This document shows positions 36,509 to 45,296 of a stretch of DNA of 64,000 nt, one piece after another. Under the pieces are notes generated by a model. It made no database searches and was not told the DNA's origin. It was given only the letters and a program-made list of their open reading frames with translations. Within the stretch, counting starts at the first letter, position 1. Each line of letters begins with the position of its first letter. Both the position numbers and the translations under genes were made by a program. This DNA comes from Sunxiuqinia indica (GTDB lineage: Bacteria > Bacteroidota > Bacteroidia > Bacteroidales > Prolixibacteraceae): NCBI RefSeq assembly GCF_009847015.1, contig NZ_WVEM01000002.1:62001-126000 (forward strand), in the 5' to 3' direction.

Positions 36509-36540
36509 AAAGCCACTTCCGCAAGGGAGTGGCTTTTTTA
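36509..36540 (+). terminator. Terminator of the mutA-mutB transcript
   Basis: AAAGCCACTTCC and GGGAGTGGCTTT arms with a GCAA loop and a T-run, 55 nt after the mutB stop. Confidence 0.85.
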
Positions 36541-36566
36541 TTGGGTGCTCAGTCCTTTTCAAAAGC

Positions 36567-36592
36567 GTCACCCTAAACTTGTTTCAGGATCT
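36567..36592. repeat. REP-like palindrome, copy 1 (overlaps the DUF2971 stop)
   Basis: Member of a 26-nt family of the form GTCAYCCYRAAYTTRTTTCRGG followed by RTCT, whose core forms a hairpin (CCTGAA/TTCAGG type). This copy encodes the last residues DPETSLG and stop of the DUF2971 protein. Confidence 0.75.
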
Positions 36593-37440
36593 GTTGGTAA
36601 ATCTATCTTAATGATGATCCCATACGGATCCCAATAGCTTAATTTAATTGGTATCGGTTCAAGTTTCATATCCTCTCCTTGAAACATCCACCATACTTCA
36701 AATTTGGTGTTATCCGTTAAATGCTTTAATATCCTATAATTAAAAAGGTCTAGTTCTTTTGTTGGATTGTATATAAAGGCTTGTGTTGTACCCTTAATAG
36801 GTTCTCGGTTTTTCCCAAAGAAATTTAATCCCAACGTCACTTTGTTTATTGATTCCTGCTTATAGTATTTTTTTCTTGAGCTTGAATTTTCATAGTCAAT
36901 ATCAAAGAAAATGTACCTCCATTCATTTTCGGGTTTCCAAATTAACTTTTTCTGGGAAACCCATGATCTAACAGTCCATGGGAATTCATCAGTATTATCA
37001 GACAATCCAAACCTTTCTAATTCATCAACTCTTTTATAGTTTACTTTTTCAGGTGTAGTTCTATTGAGATCTTTTGATAAGATTTCTAAATTGAAAGATA
37101 TTGAAAAGCCACTGTGATTTGAATAGTATCCCCATATTATATCCTCAAACTCTTTCTCATTATTATTAAGACAAATAATGCCTAATTTAGATAGTAATAC
37201 TTCAATCACCTGATCTCTGTTAGAAATTGGAAAGTTTTTTTCAGAAAAATTTGGAATGTGTTTCTTTACGATATCTTCTCTAAAAGTTTGTTCTTCCCAT
37301 GCCTTTATTGAGCAATCACAAGGATCATTGAATTGTAAAGGATTTGAGGCCCATAGATAATTATTCTTCAAAGCATCATAGCTAAATTCATTGCATGCAT
37401 AATACTTGATCAATTCTTTTGGTGGTTCTTTGTTAGTCAT
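36568..37440 (-). CDS. DUF2971 domain protein
   Basis: The 290-residue protein has the DUF2971 pattern: 'LIKYYACNEFSYDALKNNYL' N-terminus with 'LWASNPLQFNDPCDCS' (residues about 29-44), 'ICLNNNEKE' and 'DIIWGYYSNHSGFSISFN', then 'NEWRYIFF'. The domain is common in bacteria, often near mobile or accessory genes; no biochemical function is established. The coding sequence is A+T-rich relative to its neighbours, lies between REP-like repeats, and its final seven residues come from such a repeat, so the native C-terminus may have been replaced. Confidence 0.8.
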   Translation of the reverse strand: MTNKEPPKELIKYYACNEFSYDALKNNYLWASNPLQFNDPCDCSIKAWEEQTFREDIVKKHIPNFSEKNFPISNRDQVIEVLLSKLGIICLNNNEKEFEDIIWGYYSNHSGFSISFNLEILSKDLNRTTPEKVNYKRVDELERFGLSDNTDEFPWTVRSWVSQKKLIWKPENEWRYIFFDIDYENSSSRKKYYKQESINKVTLGLNFFGKNREPIKGTTQAFIYNPTKELDLFNYRILKHLTDNTKFEVWWMFQGEDMKLEPIPIKLSYWDPYGIIIKIDLPTDPETSLG

Positions 37441-37506
37441 TTTTCCTTTAAAACTACAAAAACATTCTGGTAAGTGTAAACAGCAATGCTAGCACCAAAA
37501 GCTCGA

Positions 37507-37532
37507 GTCATCCCGAATTTATTTCGGGATCT
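37507..37532. repeat. REP-like palindrome, copy 2
   Basis: GTCATCCCGAATTTATTTCG followed by GGATCT; perfect CCCGAA/TTCGGG stem. Forms an inverted pair with copy 3 about 40 nt to the right. Confidence 0.8.
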
Positions 37533-37569
37533 GTCTGCCTGTATAAACAAGCCTTTCCGTGATTTATAG

Positions 37570-37595
37570 AGATGCCGAAACAAGTTCGGCATGAC
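37570..37595. repeat. REP-like palindrome, copy 3 (inverted)
   Basis: Reverse-orientation member (AGATGCCGAAACAAGTTCGG then CATGAC); GCCGAA/TTCGGC stem. Confidence 0.75.
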
Positions 37596-37631
37596 GATTA
37601 ATTGAAAGGTTGTTGCCCTAAGTAAAAAAGC

Positions 37632-37657
37632 GTCACCCTGAACTTGTTTCAGGATCT
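37632..37657. repeat. REP-like palindrome, copy 4
   Basis: GTCACCCTGAACTTGTTTCA followed by GGATCT; CCTGAA/TTCAGG stem. It lies just downstream of the rlhA-like gene's stop. A more decayed relative may lie at 37691-37715. Confidence 0.8.
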
Positions 37658-37705
37658 CCCTGCGAGTTTCTATTTTTCGTACGAAGTGATGATCCCTGAA
37701 GTGGT

Positions 37706-39949
37706 TTAGATCCCTTCTTGATATTGCTTGTTTATTGAAGGATGAATAACTTTTTCGAGTTGCTCTGTCGAATCCGGATTTCCTTGAAGATGATTTTTAA
37801 AAAGTTTGACGATGCTTGCTTTATCCAGCTCAATTTTTGTTTCGGTTTCGATATCCGTTAAATCAATAAAAAAGCTGGAAAAGCGATCCGGCAGATCTTT
37901 GATAACCTTAGTATTCAGAAAATTAATTGCATTGTAGATCCGATGATAATTTCCTTTTGCTTTCTCAATAATGAACGTGTCCTTTTTCAAATTGGTGATG
38001 GTTGAAGTTTTCGCACATTCTTGAATACAGCGATCATCAAGTCTATTTTTGTTACATCCGGTAACCTGATGAAACAAACATTGCCTGCTTGTCATCATCA
38101 GAATAGGATGATAGATGCTGTAATACAAGTCGAAATCATCGGGTTTCTTGATGTTTTTTATTTGTGTGTAACTAAGTTCATTCGAAATAAAGGAACCCGA
38201 ACAATTAAAGCTTTCTTTCAATGCTAAAAGGCTGTACGAATTGGTTAAATTCAGATATGGCCCCGCGATCCAGTTAATACCCCTTTTAAAAGCTTCGTAA
38301 GCTATTCCGGTGTTATTCGTTACAATTGTTTTCCCTCGGAAGTGATGCAGAAAATCGACTGCGGCAGAATAATCTTCATCCAATAGAATGGAAGGAAACC
38401 AAGGGATTAATTGCTGGTTACTTTTGAAAAGGTCGATCAATTCGGCAGCCTCATTCTTTAACGAATTGGGCAATTGAAAAAAGACATCTATTGAGCTGTC
38501 TTCACAAAGTAATACATCTTTGGGTGAGGTGATTAATACAGAAAGCCGGGGTTTAATTTTTACCGGAGTTGGCTTTTTTAATGCAGGAAGAGCAATAGGG
38601 GAAACGGCTTCTCTGGAATCATTCAGCACAAAAAATATTTTTCTTTTTAAAGCCGCCAGTTCTCTAAATGGAATGTACAGTCTGGCTCCAAGGCGGTCGG
38701 TATTTAAATCGTTGATGTAGTATCCCGTATCATTTAAGCCGCGTAGCTTCTTAAAGATGATCGCATGACTTAAACACTCGATCCCTTTGTCTGCCAGCGT
38801 GCTTTTCGATTCTACTACAAACGATTTGTCAGGTGTTTTCACTTTCGCTTCTAAAACAGTTCCCGATGCTCCGGAAATCTCAATTACTAAAGGAATGTCA
38901 TCGATATTTAGTTGATCTATTTTATTTTTGATTTGATTTCTGGTCACTTCTTTTTCATCATACAATTCTTGCGTCCCTTGTTCTCGTTTATCATCCGACG
39001 AGTATTGGTTAATTTCCGACAGGTGAAGGGTCGAATTACTCATGGGATTATCAATAAACATCTCTTCATTGATATCTCCCTTCAGAAAGGAATTTGAGAA
39101 TTTGCGATTAAACACCTTGTGTAAATCACTATTGTCATCGAGCAGCATGTCATGCTTGTAAAAACGCTGGAGTTGCTGTCTCCAGGCGTTCACCACCGTA
39201 TAAACGTATTCAAATTCCTTTATCCGACCTTCAATTTTTAATGAATCCACCCCGGCATCCGATAATTCTCTCAGGTCAGAATAGGCTGAATTGTCTTTCA
39301 GATTCAACGGATAGTCTTTCCCTTTGGGAGTCGTTAAATATCGGTCTCTGCAGGGTTGGCTGCACCGGCCACGGTTTCCCGATTTCCCTGATAAAACAGA
39401 ACTCATATAGCAAACACCCGAAAAAGAGATGCAATACGAACCGTGAACAAAAACCTCCGTTAAAAGCTCATTTTCGTGTGCTACTGATGTTAAGTGGTTG
39501 ATCTCATCGATATTTAGCTCGCGGGATAGGTTTACCCTGCCGGCGTTTAACCGGCTCAGGAATTTTACTTGTCCCTCATTATGCGTTGTCAGTTGTGTTG
39601 AGGCATGAATTTTAAGGACTTTAAAATACTTGGATAAAAGATAAAACAGACCAAAATCCTGAACAATCACACCATCGATGCCGGTATTTACTAATTTGTT
39701 CAGCACACTTAACAGAAGTGGGATTTCACTTTCAACAATCAGGATATTAAGTGTCAGGAAAACTTCGCAGTTATTGTCATGCGCCAATCTTAAAATCCCG
39801 GATAAATTTTCGAAACTAATATTGGCTGCCCGGTTTCTGGCATTAAACTTATCCAACCCACAATATACAGCATCGGCTCCTGCTAAAATAGCTGCCTTCA
39901 CCGAATCAAGATCTCCACCAGGTGCCAGTAATTCTATTTTTCTATTCAT
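37706..39949 (-). CDS. rlhA: Peptidase U32-family protein, probable 23S rRNA C2501 hydroxylase RlhA
   Basis: The 747-residue protein is a long U32 member: 'IELLAPGGDLDSVKAAILAG' and 'ADAVYCGLDKFNAR' (N-terminal barrel), 'IHASTQLTTHNEGQVKFL', 'EVFVHGSYCISFSGVCYMSS' and 'GNRGRCSQPCR' (conserved cysteines for an Fe-S cluster), 'LKIEGRIKEFEYV', and a C-terminal region with more cysteines ('SRQCLFHQVTGCNKNRLDDR' and 'CIQEC'). Length and cysteine pattern match RlhA rather than the shorter TrhP. The role in rRNA hydroxylation is from the family. Cytosolic. Confidence 0.82.
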   Translation of the reverse strand: MNRKIELLAPGGDLDSVKAAILAGADAVYCGLDKFNARNRAANISFENLSGILRLAHDNNCEVFLTLNILIVESEIPLLLSVLNKLVNTGIDGVIVQDFGLFYLLSKYFKVLKIHASTQLTTHNEGQVKFLSRLNAGRVNLSRELNIDEINHLTSVAHENELLTEVFVHGSYCISFSGVCYMSSVLSGKSGNRGRCSQPCRDRYLTTPKGKDYPLNLKDNSAYSDLRELSDAGVDSLKIEGRIKEFEYVYTVVNAWRQQLQRFYKHDMLLDDNSDLHKVFNRKFSNSFLKGDINEEMFIDNPMSNSTLHLSEINQYSSDDKREQGTQELYDEKEVTRNQIKNKIDQLNIDDIPLVIEISGASGTVLEAKVKTPDKSFVVESKSTLADKGIECLSHAIIFKKLRGLNDTGYYINDLNTDRLGARLYIPFRELAALKRKIFFVLNDSREAVSPIALPALKKPTPVKIKPRLSVLITSPKDVLLCEDSSIDVFFQLPNSLKNEAAELIDLFKSNQQLIPWFPSILLDEDYSAAVDFLHHFRGKTIVTNNTGIAYEAFKRGINWIAGPYLNLTNSYSLLALKESFNCSGSFISNELSYTQIKNIKKPDDFDLYYSIYHPILMMTSRQCLFHQVTGCNKNRLDDRCIQECAKTSTITNLKKDTFIIEKAKGNYHRIYNAINFLNTKVIKDLPDRFSSFFIDLTDIETETKIELDKASIVKLFKNHLQGNPDSTEQLEKVIHPSINKQYQEGI

Positions 39950-40178
39950 TATTTTTTCGGGTGAAGTGATTGGACGCTTGGTTTTTCAGTATTGTATGCC
40001 CTTATTTTTCAATATAAATATAATAAGCGTTCTGTGTTTCGGGCATCTAAATTAAAGAGTTTTAGAGAATAAATGACTTCGGCGGTGGTATTTCCTTGAA
40101 GGAATCTAATGTTGGCTCATTTTTAACAAAAGCTGAGGAGTATTGTTATCAAGGATGAAATATAGAACCACAACAAAA

Positions 40179-40547
40179 ATGAGTAAAACAATATTGATGT
40201 TGGCCGCTGCATTATTAGCGGCCGCTGTTATCCTGGGAGCTTTCGGAGCCCACGCCTTAAAAGCAAAACTTACCGACGATTTGATGCAGGTTTATAAAAC
40301 CGGGGTGGAATACCATTTTTATCATGCATTGGGCCTGTTGCTGGTTGGGGTATTGGCTGTTCAAATGCCGTCAAGCTTAATCAGCTGGTCGGCTATTTGC
40401 CTCACTGCCGGCATTGTCATTTTTTCGGGTAGCTTGTATGTGTTGGCTATTACCGGTATTCGTTGGCTGGGAGCCATCACACCAATTGGCGGACTGAGTT
40501 TTATTGCCGGTTGGGTGCTGCTGTTTTTGGCTATTTGGAAAAAGTGA
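40179..40547 (+). CDS. DUF423 family small membrane protein
   Basis: The 122-residue protein is four hydrophobic helices with the family signature 'LGAFGAHALK' and 'TGVEYHFYHALGLLLVG'. Function unknown. The ATG at 40179 (MSKTILMLAAALLAAAVIL) matches the family start; an ATG at 40155 and a TTG at 40143 lie in frame upstream. It converges with the RND efflux operon across a large inverted repeat that probably terminates both. Confidence 0.88.
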   Translation: MSKTILMLAAALLAAAVILGAFGAHALKAKLTDDLMQVYKTGVEYHFYHALGLLLVGVLAVQMPSSLISWSAICLTAGIVIFSGSLYVLAITGIRWLGAITPIGGLSFIAGWVLLFLAIWKK

Positions 40548-40565
40548 GCGCTGTCGGTTAAAAAA

Positions 40566-40696
40566 TGAAGTTTGGATAAAAGCCCAACTGGATAAAGTCA
40601 CCTTGAATTTATTTCAGGGTCTGTTTGATATTGACACAGATTCCGAAATAAGTTAGGGATGACGCTCCTGTTTTAGAGGTTTTTATCCAAACTTCA
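40566..40696. repeat. 131-nt inverted-repeat element carrying a REP-like pair
   Basis: A perfect 16-nt inverted repeat (TGAAGTTTGGATAAAA at 40566-40581 and its complement at 40681-40696) encloses two REP-like palindromes in opposite orientation (40597-40622 and 40638-40663). It fills the gap between two convergent genes and would fold into one long hairpin, serving as a bidirectional terminator or representing a small mobile (MITE/BIME-like) unit. Confidence 0.75.
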
Positions 40697-40716
40697 AATT
40701 GAAAGCAAGAGTACGT

Positions 40717-42105
40717 TTACTTCCAGCCGCCACCAAGTGCGCGGTAAAGCGAAACCACTGCACTAAGTTTTTGCAGGTGGTCGTTTACATCGCTGAGCTG
40801 AGCTCCCAGCAAGCTCTGTTGGGCATTCAGTACCTCTGTGTAGGTGGCCGATCCATAAGTCAGCAACTCCCGGGTGTAGTCTACCGACTTTTCCAGTGCC
40901 TCCAATTGTTGAGCTCGCAACGACATTTTCCGTTCGGTGTTTTCGTACGAATTCAGTGCATTATTTACTTCCTGTCCGGCATTCAGTAAGGTATTTCGGA
41001 GGCTTAATAAAGCTTCTTCCTGCTGCGCTTTGGCAACTTTTAGTCGGGTGACATTTGCCCGCTTATTGAATAATGGCGCGGTTAATCCACCGATAACGTT
41101 CGACGCAAATGATGTTGGATCGAGTAATTCGTCCAAATCGCTGGCAGCAAACCCCGTTGATGCGGTAATGGTTAGCGATGGGTAAAAATAGCCACGAGCG
41201 TTATTGGTCATTTCAAAAGCACTCATCACCGAATACTCCGATTGCATCACATCGGGTCGATTTTCGAGTAATTGAGAAGGAACACCAATTTCCAGTAGTG
41301 CGCTTATTTCCTGATCGCTCAGCTTGTTACGCTGAATTGACCCGGGAACGCGTCCCAGCAAGGTAGAAAGGGCGTTTTCTGATTCGCGGATTTGCTGCTC
41401 CAAGTCAGGAATGGTGACTTCCGCCGCATATCGTGCTGCCTGGCTTTGAACCACTGCAGCTCCGGTTACACGTCCGCTTTCTTTCAGCACTTTTATTGTT
41501 TCAACCAAATCGATGTTATTTTTCACCGTTTGGCGGGTAATGGCCAATTTGGCATCCAGCGAAGTCAGCTTGTAATAGGCCAGTGCAATGTTGGCAATTA
41601 GTCGCGTTTGCACGGCTTTTTTCCCTGCTTCGCTTGCTAATAAATCAGCATAAGCTGCACGTTTTGAGCTGCGTAATTTTCCCCAAATGTCAACTTCCCA
41701 GCTAGCTTCTACCCCCAGTTGATAGCTGCTCACATCGCGTGGCCCATCCGGGTAGATCGATTTTGGATTGTGCTGGTAATTGCCGGTTCCTTTGGCGTTA
41801 ACTCCCGGAAGAAGCGATGCTTTGCTTTGTCCGAAATAGGCTTCTGCCTGCAGTACCCGCTGAGTGGCAATTTGCAGGTCAGGATTGTTGTTTAGACCTT
41901 CTTCTATTAAATCCGTCAAAAGAGGGTCAGTAAACAATTCCTGCCAAGGTTTATCTGCGATGGTTGCCGAGTCTGTTTGTTCGGTTCCGAAAAGCCCTTC
42001 GGTATTAACGGTATCTGGTTGAAAGTGTCGGGAAGTGCTGCATGAAAATAGCACTACCGATACGCCAGCCAGCAAAATGATATGTTTGAATGAATTTGTT
42101 TTCAT
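40717..42105 (-). CDS. RND efflux outer-membrane lipoprotein (NodT/OprM family)
   Basis: The 462-residue protein begins with a lipoprotein signal (lipobox LFSC near residue 22) and has the two TolC-type repeats: 'WQELFTDPLLTDLIEEGLNN', 'NPDLQIATQRVLQAEAYFGQ', 'GVEASWEVDIWGKLRSSKRA' and 'PSQLLENRPDVMQSEYSVMS', 'GFYPSLTIT'-like 'YFYPSLTITAS'. It forms the outer-membrane channel of the pump encoded directly upstream (gap 27 nt). Confidence 0.93.
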   Translation of the reverse strand: MKTNSFKHIILLAGVSVVLFSCSTSRHFQPDTVNTEGLFGTEQTDSATIADKPWQELFTDPLLTDLIEEGLNNNPDLQIATQRVLQAEAYFGQSKASLLPGVNAKGTGNYQHNPKSIYPDGPRDVSSYQLGVEASWEVDIWGKLRSSKRAAYADLLASEAGKKAVQTRLIANIALAYYKLTSLDAKLAITRQTVKNNIDLVETIKVLKESGRVTGAAVVQSQAARYAAEVTIPDLEQQIRESENALSTLLGRVPGSIQRNKLSDQEISALLEIGVPSQLLENRPDVMQSEYSVMSAFEMTNNARGYFYPSLTITASTGFAASDLDELLDPTSFASNVIGGLTAPLFNKRANVTRLKVAKAQQEEALLSLRNTLLNAGQEVNNALNSYENTERKMSLRAQQLEALEKSVDYTRELLTYGSATYTEVLNAQQSLLGAQLSDVNDHLQKLSAVVSLYRALGGGWK

Positions 42106-42132
42106 AATCGTTCTGTTTTTTTCCGGAATAAG

Positions 42133-45100
42133 CTATTCCATGGTGTTCATGTCTGAAATTTCTATTATTTCCGGTTTCTTGATTTTTTCCTGAAGTGTTT
42201 GGAAAACAACGTACATAGCCGGGATGACAAGAATTCCGATCAATGTTCCGACCAGCATACCTCCGGCGGCACCAACACCAATGGAGCGGTTACCATTGGC
42301 TCCAACACCTCCGGCAAGCACCAACGGGATTAACCCGAAGATAAACGCAAAGGAGGTCATCAGGATAGGCCGTAAACGGGCCGTTGCGCCTTCCACTGCT
42401 GACTGAATGATTGACATTCCAGCTAGACGTCTTTGCAAGGCAAACTCAACAATCAGAATCGCGTTTTTGGCTAACAAACCAATCAGCATAATTAATGAAA
42501 TCTGTAGGTAGATATTATTGTCCACTCCCATTATTTTGGCAAAAATGAAAGAACCGGCAATCCCAATTGGCAATGAGATTAGAATGGAAAGCGGTAGTAT
42601 GTAACTTTCATATTGCGCTGCCAACAAGAAATAAACGAAGACCAGACAAAGGATGAATATGAATACCGTTTGGTTTCCTGAAGCTATTTCCTCACGGGTT
42701 AGGCCGGAAAATTCGTAGGTGTAACCGGGTGGCAGTGTTTCTGCTGCAACCTCTTCAACCGCGTTAATAGCATCACCAGTACTGAATCCAGCATTTGGAG
42801 AACTGTTCACCGAAATTGAAGTATACATGTTGAACCTGGTGATGTTTTCAGGTCCGTATACTCTGTTCAGAGTAACGAATGAAGTGATGGGTGCCATTTC
42901 GCCGTTGGAAGTTCGCACCATAATGTTATTCAGATCCTCCGGGTTGCCACGATAACTTGGACCCGCTTGTAGCATGACACGATATTGTTTCCCAAAACGG
43001 TTAAAATCGGATGCATAATATCCACCAATGTACCCCTGCAGGACAGAGAGCACCGTGCTGGTAGTGATGCCTGACTGCATACACTTAGCGACATCAACAT
43101 CGACCAGAAACTGAGGAAACCGGGTATTAAAGGAAGTCATTGCATATTGCATCTCCGGGCGCTGGCTAAGTGCTCCAAGAAATTTTTGCGCGATTCCTTC
43201 GAATTTTTGGATATCTCCACCCGTTTTATCCTGTAACTGGAGCTCAACACCTCCTGAGATACTGAATCCGGGAACCATTGGTGGCGTAATAAACAGAATG
43301 CGAGCATCTTTAATATGAGAAGTGGCTCCGTAAAGTCTTTTAATGACACTATTTATATCTTGGCCTTCACCTTTTCTTTCATCAAATGGTTTCAGGTCAC
43401 AAAACATCATTCCGTAGGAACCTCCCTGACCACTGATAAGCGAACGGCCAACAATCGCTGACCTTCCTTCTATCTCAGGCGTTTTAGCTAATATTTGGTC
43501 AACTTGTTGGACAACCTCTCTTGTTTGTTCTGCTGAAGTTGCAGGAGGCATGCTAATGTCAACAATCATGATTCCGGTATCTTCAGAAGGTACAAAGCTT
43601 GTGGGGGTTGTTCTGACCAGGTAAAGGAGTCCAGCGGAAAAAATAATAATCAGTCCAAAGGACAGCCATTTTCTGACCATAAAGAAGTGAGTGGTCTTTT
43701 TATACTTTTCTGTCATTGCATCGAATGCTACGTTAAACGACGCGTAGAAACGTTGCATTAAACCCGCATTATGAAGTTTACTTTCGCTATGAGGCTTTAA
43801 GAAAATGGCACATAGAGCCGGACTTAGTGTTAATGCATTTACGGCCGACAAAACAATCGCCACGGCCAGTGTAATCCCGAATTGTTTATAGAAAACTCCG
43901 GTTGTTCCGGTAATGAAAGTCACCGGAATAAACACCGCGGCCATAACCAGCGTAATGGAAACAATCGCAGTGGAGATTTCGCTCATGGCTGATACCGCCG
44001 CTTCTTTAGCATTTTTAGCTCCCTGATCCAGCTTGGCATGCACGGCCTCGACAACCACAATGGCGTCGTCGACCACAATTCCAATGGCAAGCACCAAGGC
44101 AAATAATGTCAGTAGGTTAATGGTAAAACCAAAAACATTTAGGAAGAAAAATGTACCAATAATTGCCACCGGAACTGAAATTGCAGGAATCAGAGTTGCC
44201 CGGAAATTTTGTAAGAAAATAAACACAACGATGAATACCAGTACAAAGGCTTCAAGTAAGGTGCTGATTACTTTTTCGATAGATGCATCCAGGAAGTCAT
44301 TGGCATTAATTAAAACATGATATTTTACTCCTTCCGGAAATGTTTCCGCAACATTGTCCAGTACTTTTTGAACTTCAACGTTAACCTCGCGAGCATTTGA
44401 GCCCGCTGATTGGAAAATTGCCATGGCAATACCCGGTTGCCCCATTGCCTCAGTGGATGAAGCATAGCTCAAAGAGCCCATCTCTACTCTTGCCACGTCG
44501 CTAAGGCGAAGGATATTTCCGTCTTGATCTGCCTTTATAATGATGTTTTCAAATTCTTTGGGCATTGATAGTTTTCCCTTGTACTTCAGCACATATTCAA
44601 AGGTTTGGTTGTTTTGTTCTCCAAACTTTCCGGGAGCTGCTTCCAGGTTTTGCGCATTCAGTGCAGCAACAACGTCGGACGGCATTAAATTGTAAGTTGC
44701 CATCATGTCGGGTTTTAACCAAATCCGCATGGAATAGTCTTTTGAACCAAAAACCAAGGCTTGTCCAACTCCACTTACACGCTGAATTTGAGGGAGCAAG
44801 TTAATTTGACTGTAGTTTTGTAGGAATGTCTCGTCGTATCTGCCATCCTCGCTATACATCGAGAATACCATCAACATACTATTTTGCCGTTTGGCTGTAA
44901 TTACCCCGGCACGGTTTACTTCGGCTGGCAATAAGCTGGTAGCTCGTGCTACTCGGTTTTGCACGTTTACGGCTGCCATATCGGCATCGGTACCTTGCTT
45001 AAAATAAACCTGAATGGTTGCGACCCCGTTATTACTGGCAGTTGAAGACATGTAGGTCATGTCTTCAACTCCGTTGATTTGTTCTTCGAGGGGGGTAATG

Positions 45101-45282
45101 ACACTTTTGAGCACTGTTTCGGCATTGGCACCGGTATAGGATGTCGAAACCTGAATGGTTGGCGGAGCGATGTCCGGATATTGCTCAATAGGTAAGCTGG
45201 TCAATCCCAGCACTCCGAGTATGACGATAATGATTGAGATGACCGATGATAGGATTGGCCGTTCTATAAATCTTCTGAACAT
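42133..45282 (-). CDS. RND multidrug efflux permease (AcrB/HAE1 family)
   Basis: The 1049-residue inner-membrane transporter has the full AcrB architecture: first helix 'ILSSVISIIIVILGVLGLTS', porter motifs 'QYPDIAPPTIQVS', the proton-relay pair in 'LAIGIVVDDAIVVVEAVH' (TM4) and 'LIGLLAKNAILIVEFA' (TM10). Drug/proton antiport is expected. It lies between the periplasmic adaptor (14 nt upstream) and the outer-membrane factor. Confidence 0.96.
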   Translation of the reverse strand: MFRRFIERPILSSVISIIIVILGVLGLTSLPIEQYPDIAPPTIQVSTSYTGANAETVLKSVITPLEEQINGVEDMTYMSSTASNNGVATIQVYFKQGTDADMAAVNVQNRVARATSLLPAEVNRAGVITAKRQNSMLMVFSMYSEDGRYDETFLQNYSQINLLPQIQRVSGVGQALVFGSKDYSMRIWLKPDMMATYNLMPSDVVAALNAQNLEAAPGKFGEQNNQTFEYVLKYKGKLSMPKEFENIIIKADQDGNILRLSDVARVEMGSLSYASSTEAMGQPGIAMAIFQSAGSNAREVNVEVQKVLDNVAETFPEGVKYHVLINANDFLDASIEKVISTLLEAFVLVFIVVFIFLQNFRATLIPAISVPVAIIGTFFFLNVFGFTINLLTLFALVLAIGIVVDDAIVVVEAVHAKLDQGAKNAKEAAVSAMSEISTAIVSITLVMAAVFIPVTFITGTTGVFYKQFGITLAVAIVLSAVNALTLSPALCAIFLKPHSESKLHNAGLMQRFYASFNVAFDAMTEKYKKTTHFFMVRKWLSFGLIIIFSAGLLYLVRTTPTSFVPSEDTGIMIVDISMPPATSAEQTREVVQQVDQILAKTPEIEGRSAIVGRSLISGQGGSYGMMFCDLKPFDERKGEGQDINSVIKRLYGATSHIKDARILFITPPMVPGFSISGGVELQLQDKTGGDIQKFEGIAQKFLGALSQRPEMQYAMTSFNTRFPQFLVDVDVAKCMQSGITTSTVLSVLQGYIGGYYASDFNRFGKQYRVMLQAGPSYRGNPEDLNNIMVRTSNGEMAPITSFVTLNRVYGPENITRFNMYTSISVNSSPNAGFSTGDAINAVEEVAAETLPPGYTYEFSGLTREEIASGNQTVFIFILCLVFVYFLLAAQYESYILPLSILISLPIGIAGSFIFAKIMGVDNNIYLQISLIMLIGLLAKNAILIVEFALQRRLAGMSIIQSAVEGATARLRPILMTSFAFIFGLIPLVLAGGVGANGNRSIGVGAAGGMLVGTLIGILVIPAMYVVFQTLQEKIKKPEIIEISDMNTME

Positions 45283-45296
45283 GATTTTTGTAGATT

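Noticed and set aside
37507-37657. CRISPR array
   Set aside because: The repeated units are palindromes in both orientations with irregular spacing and no regular unique spacers.
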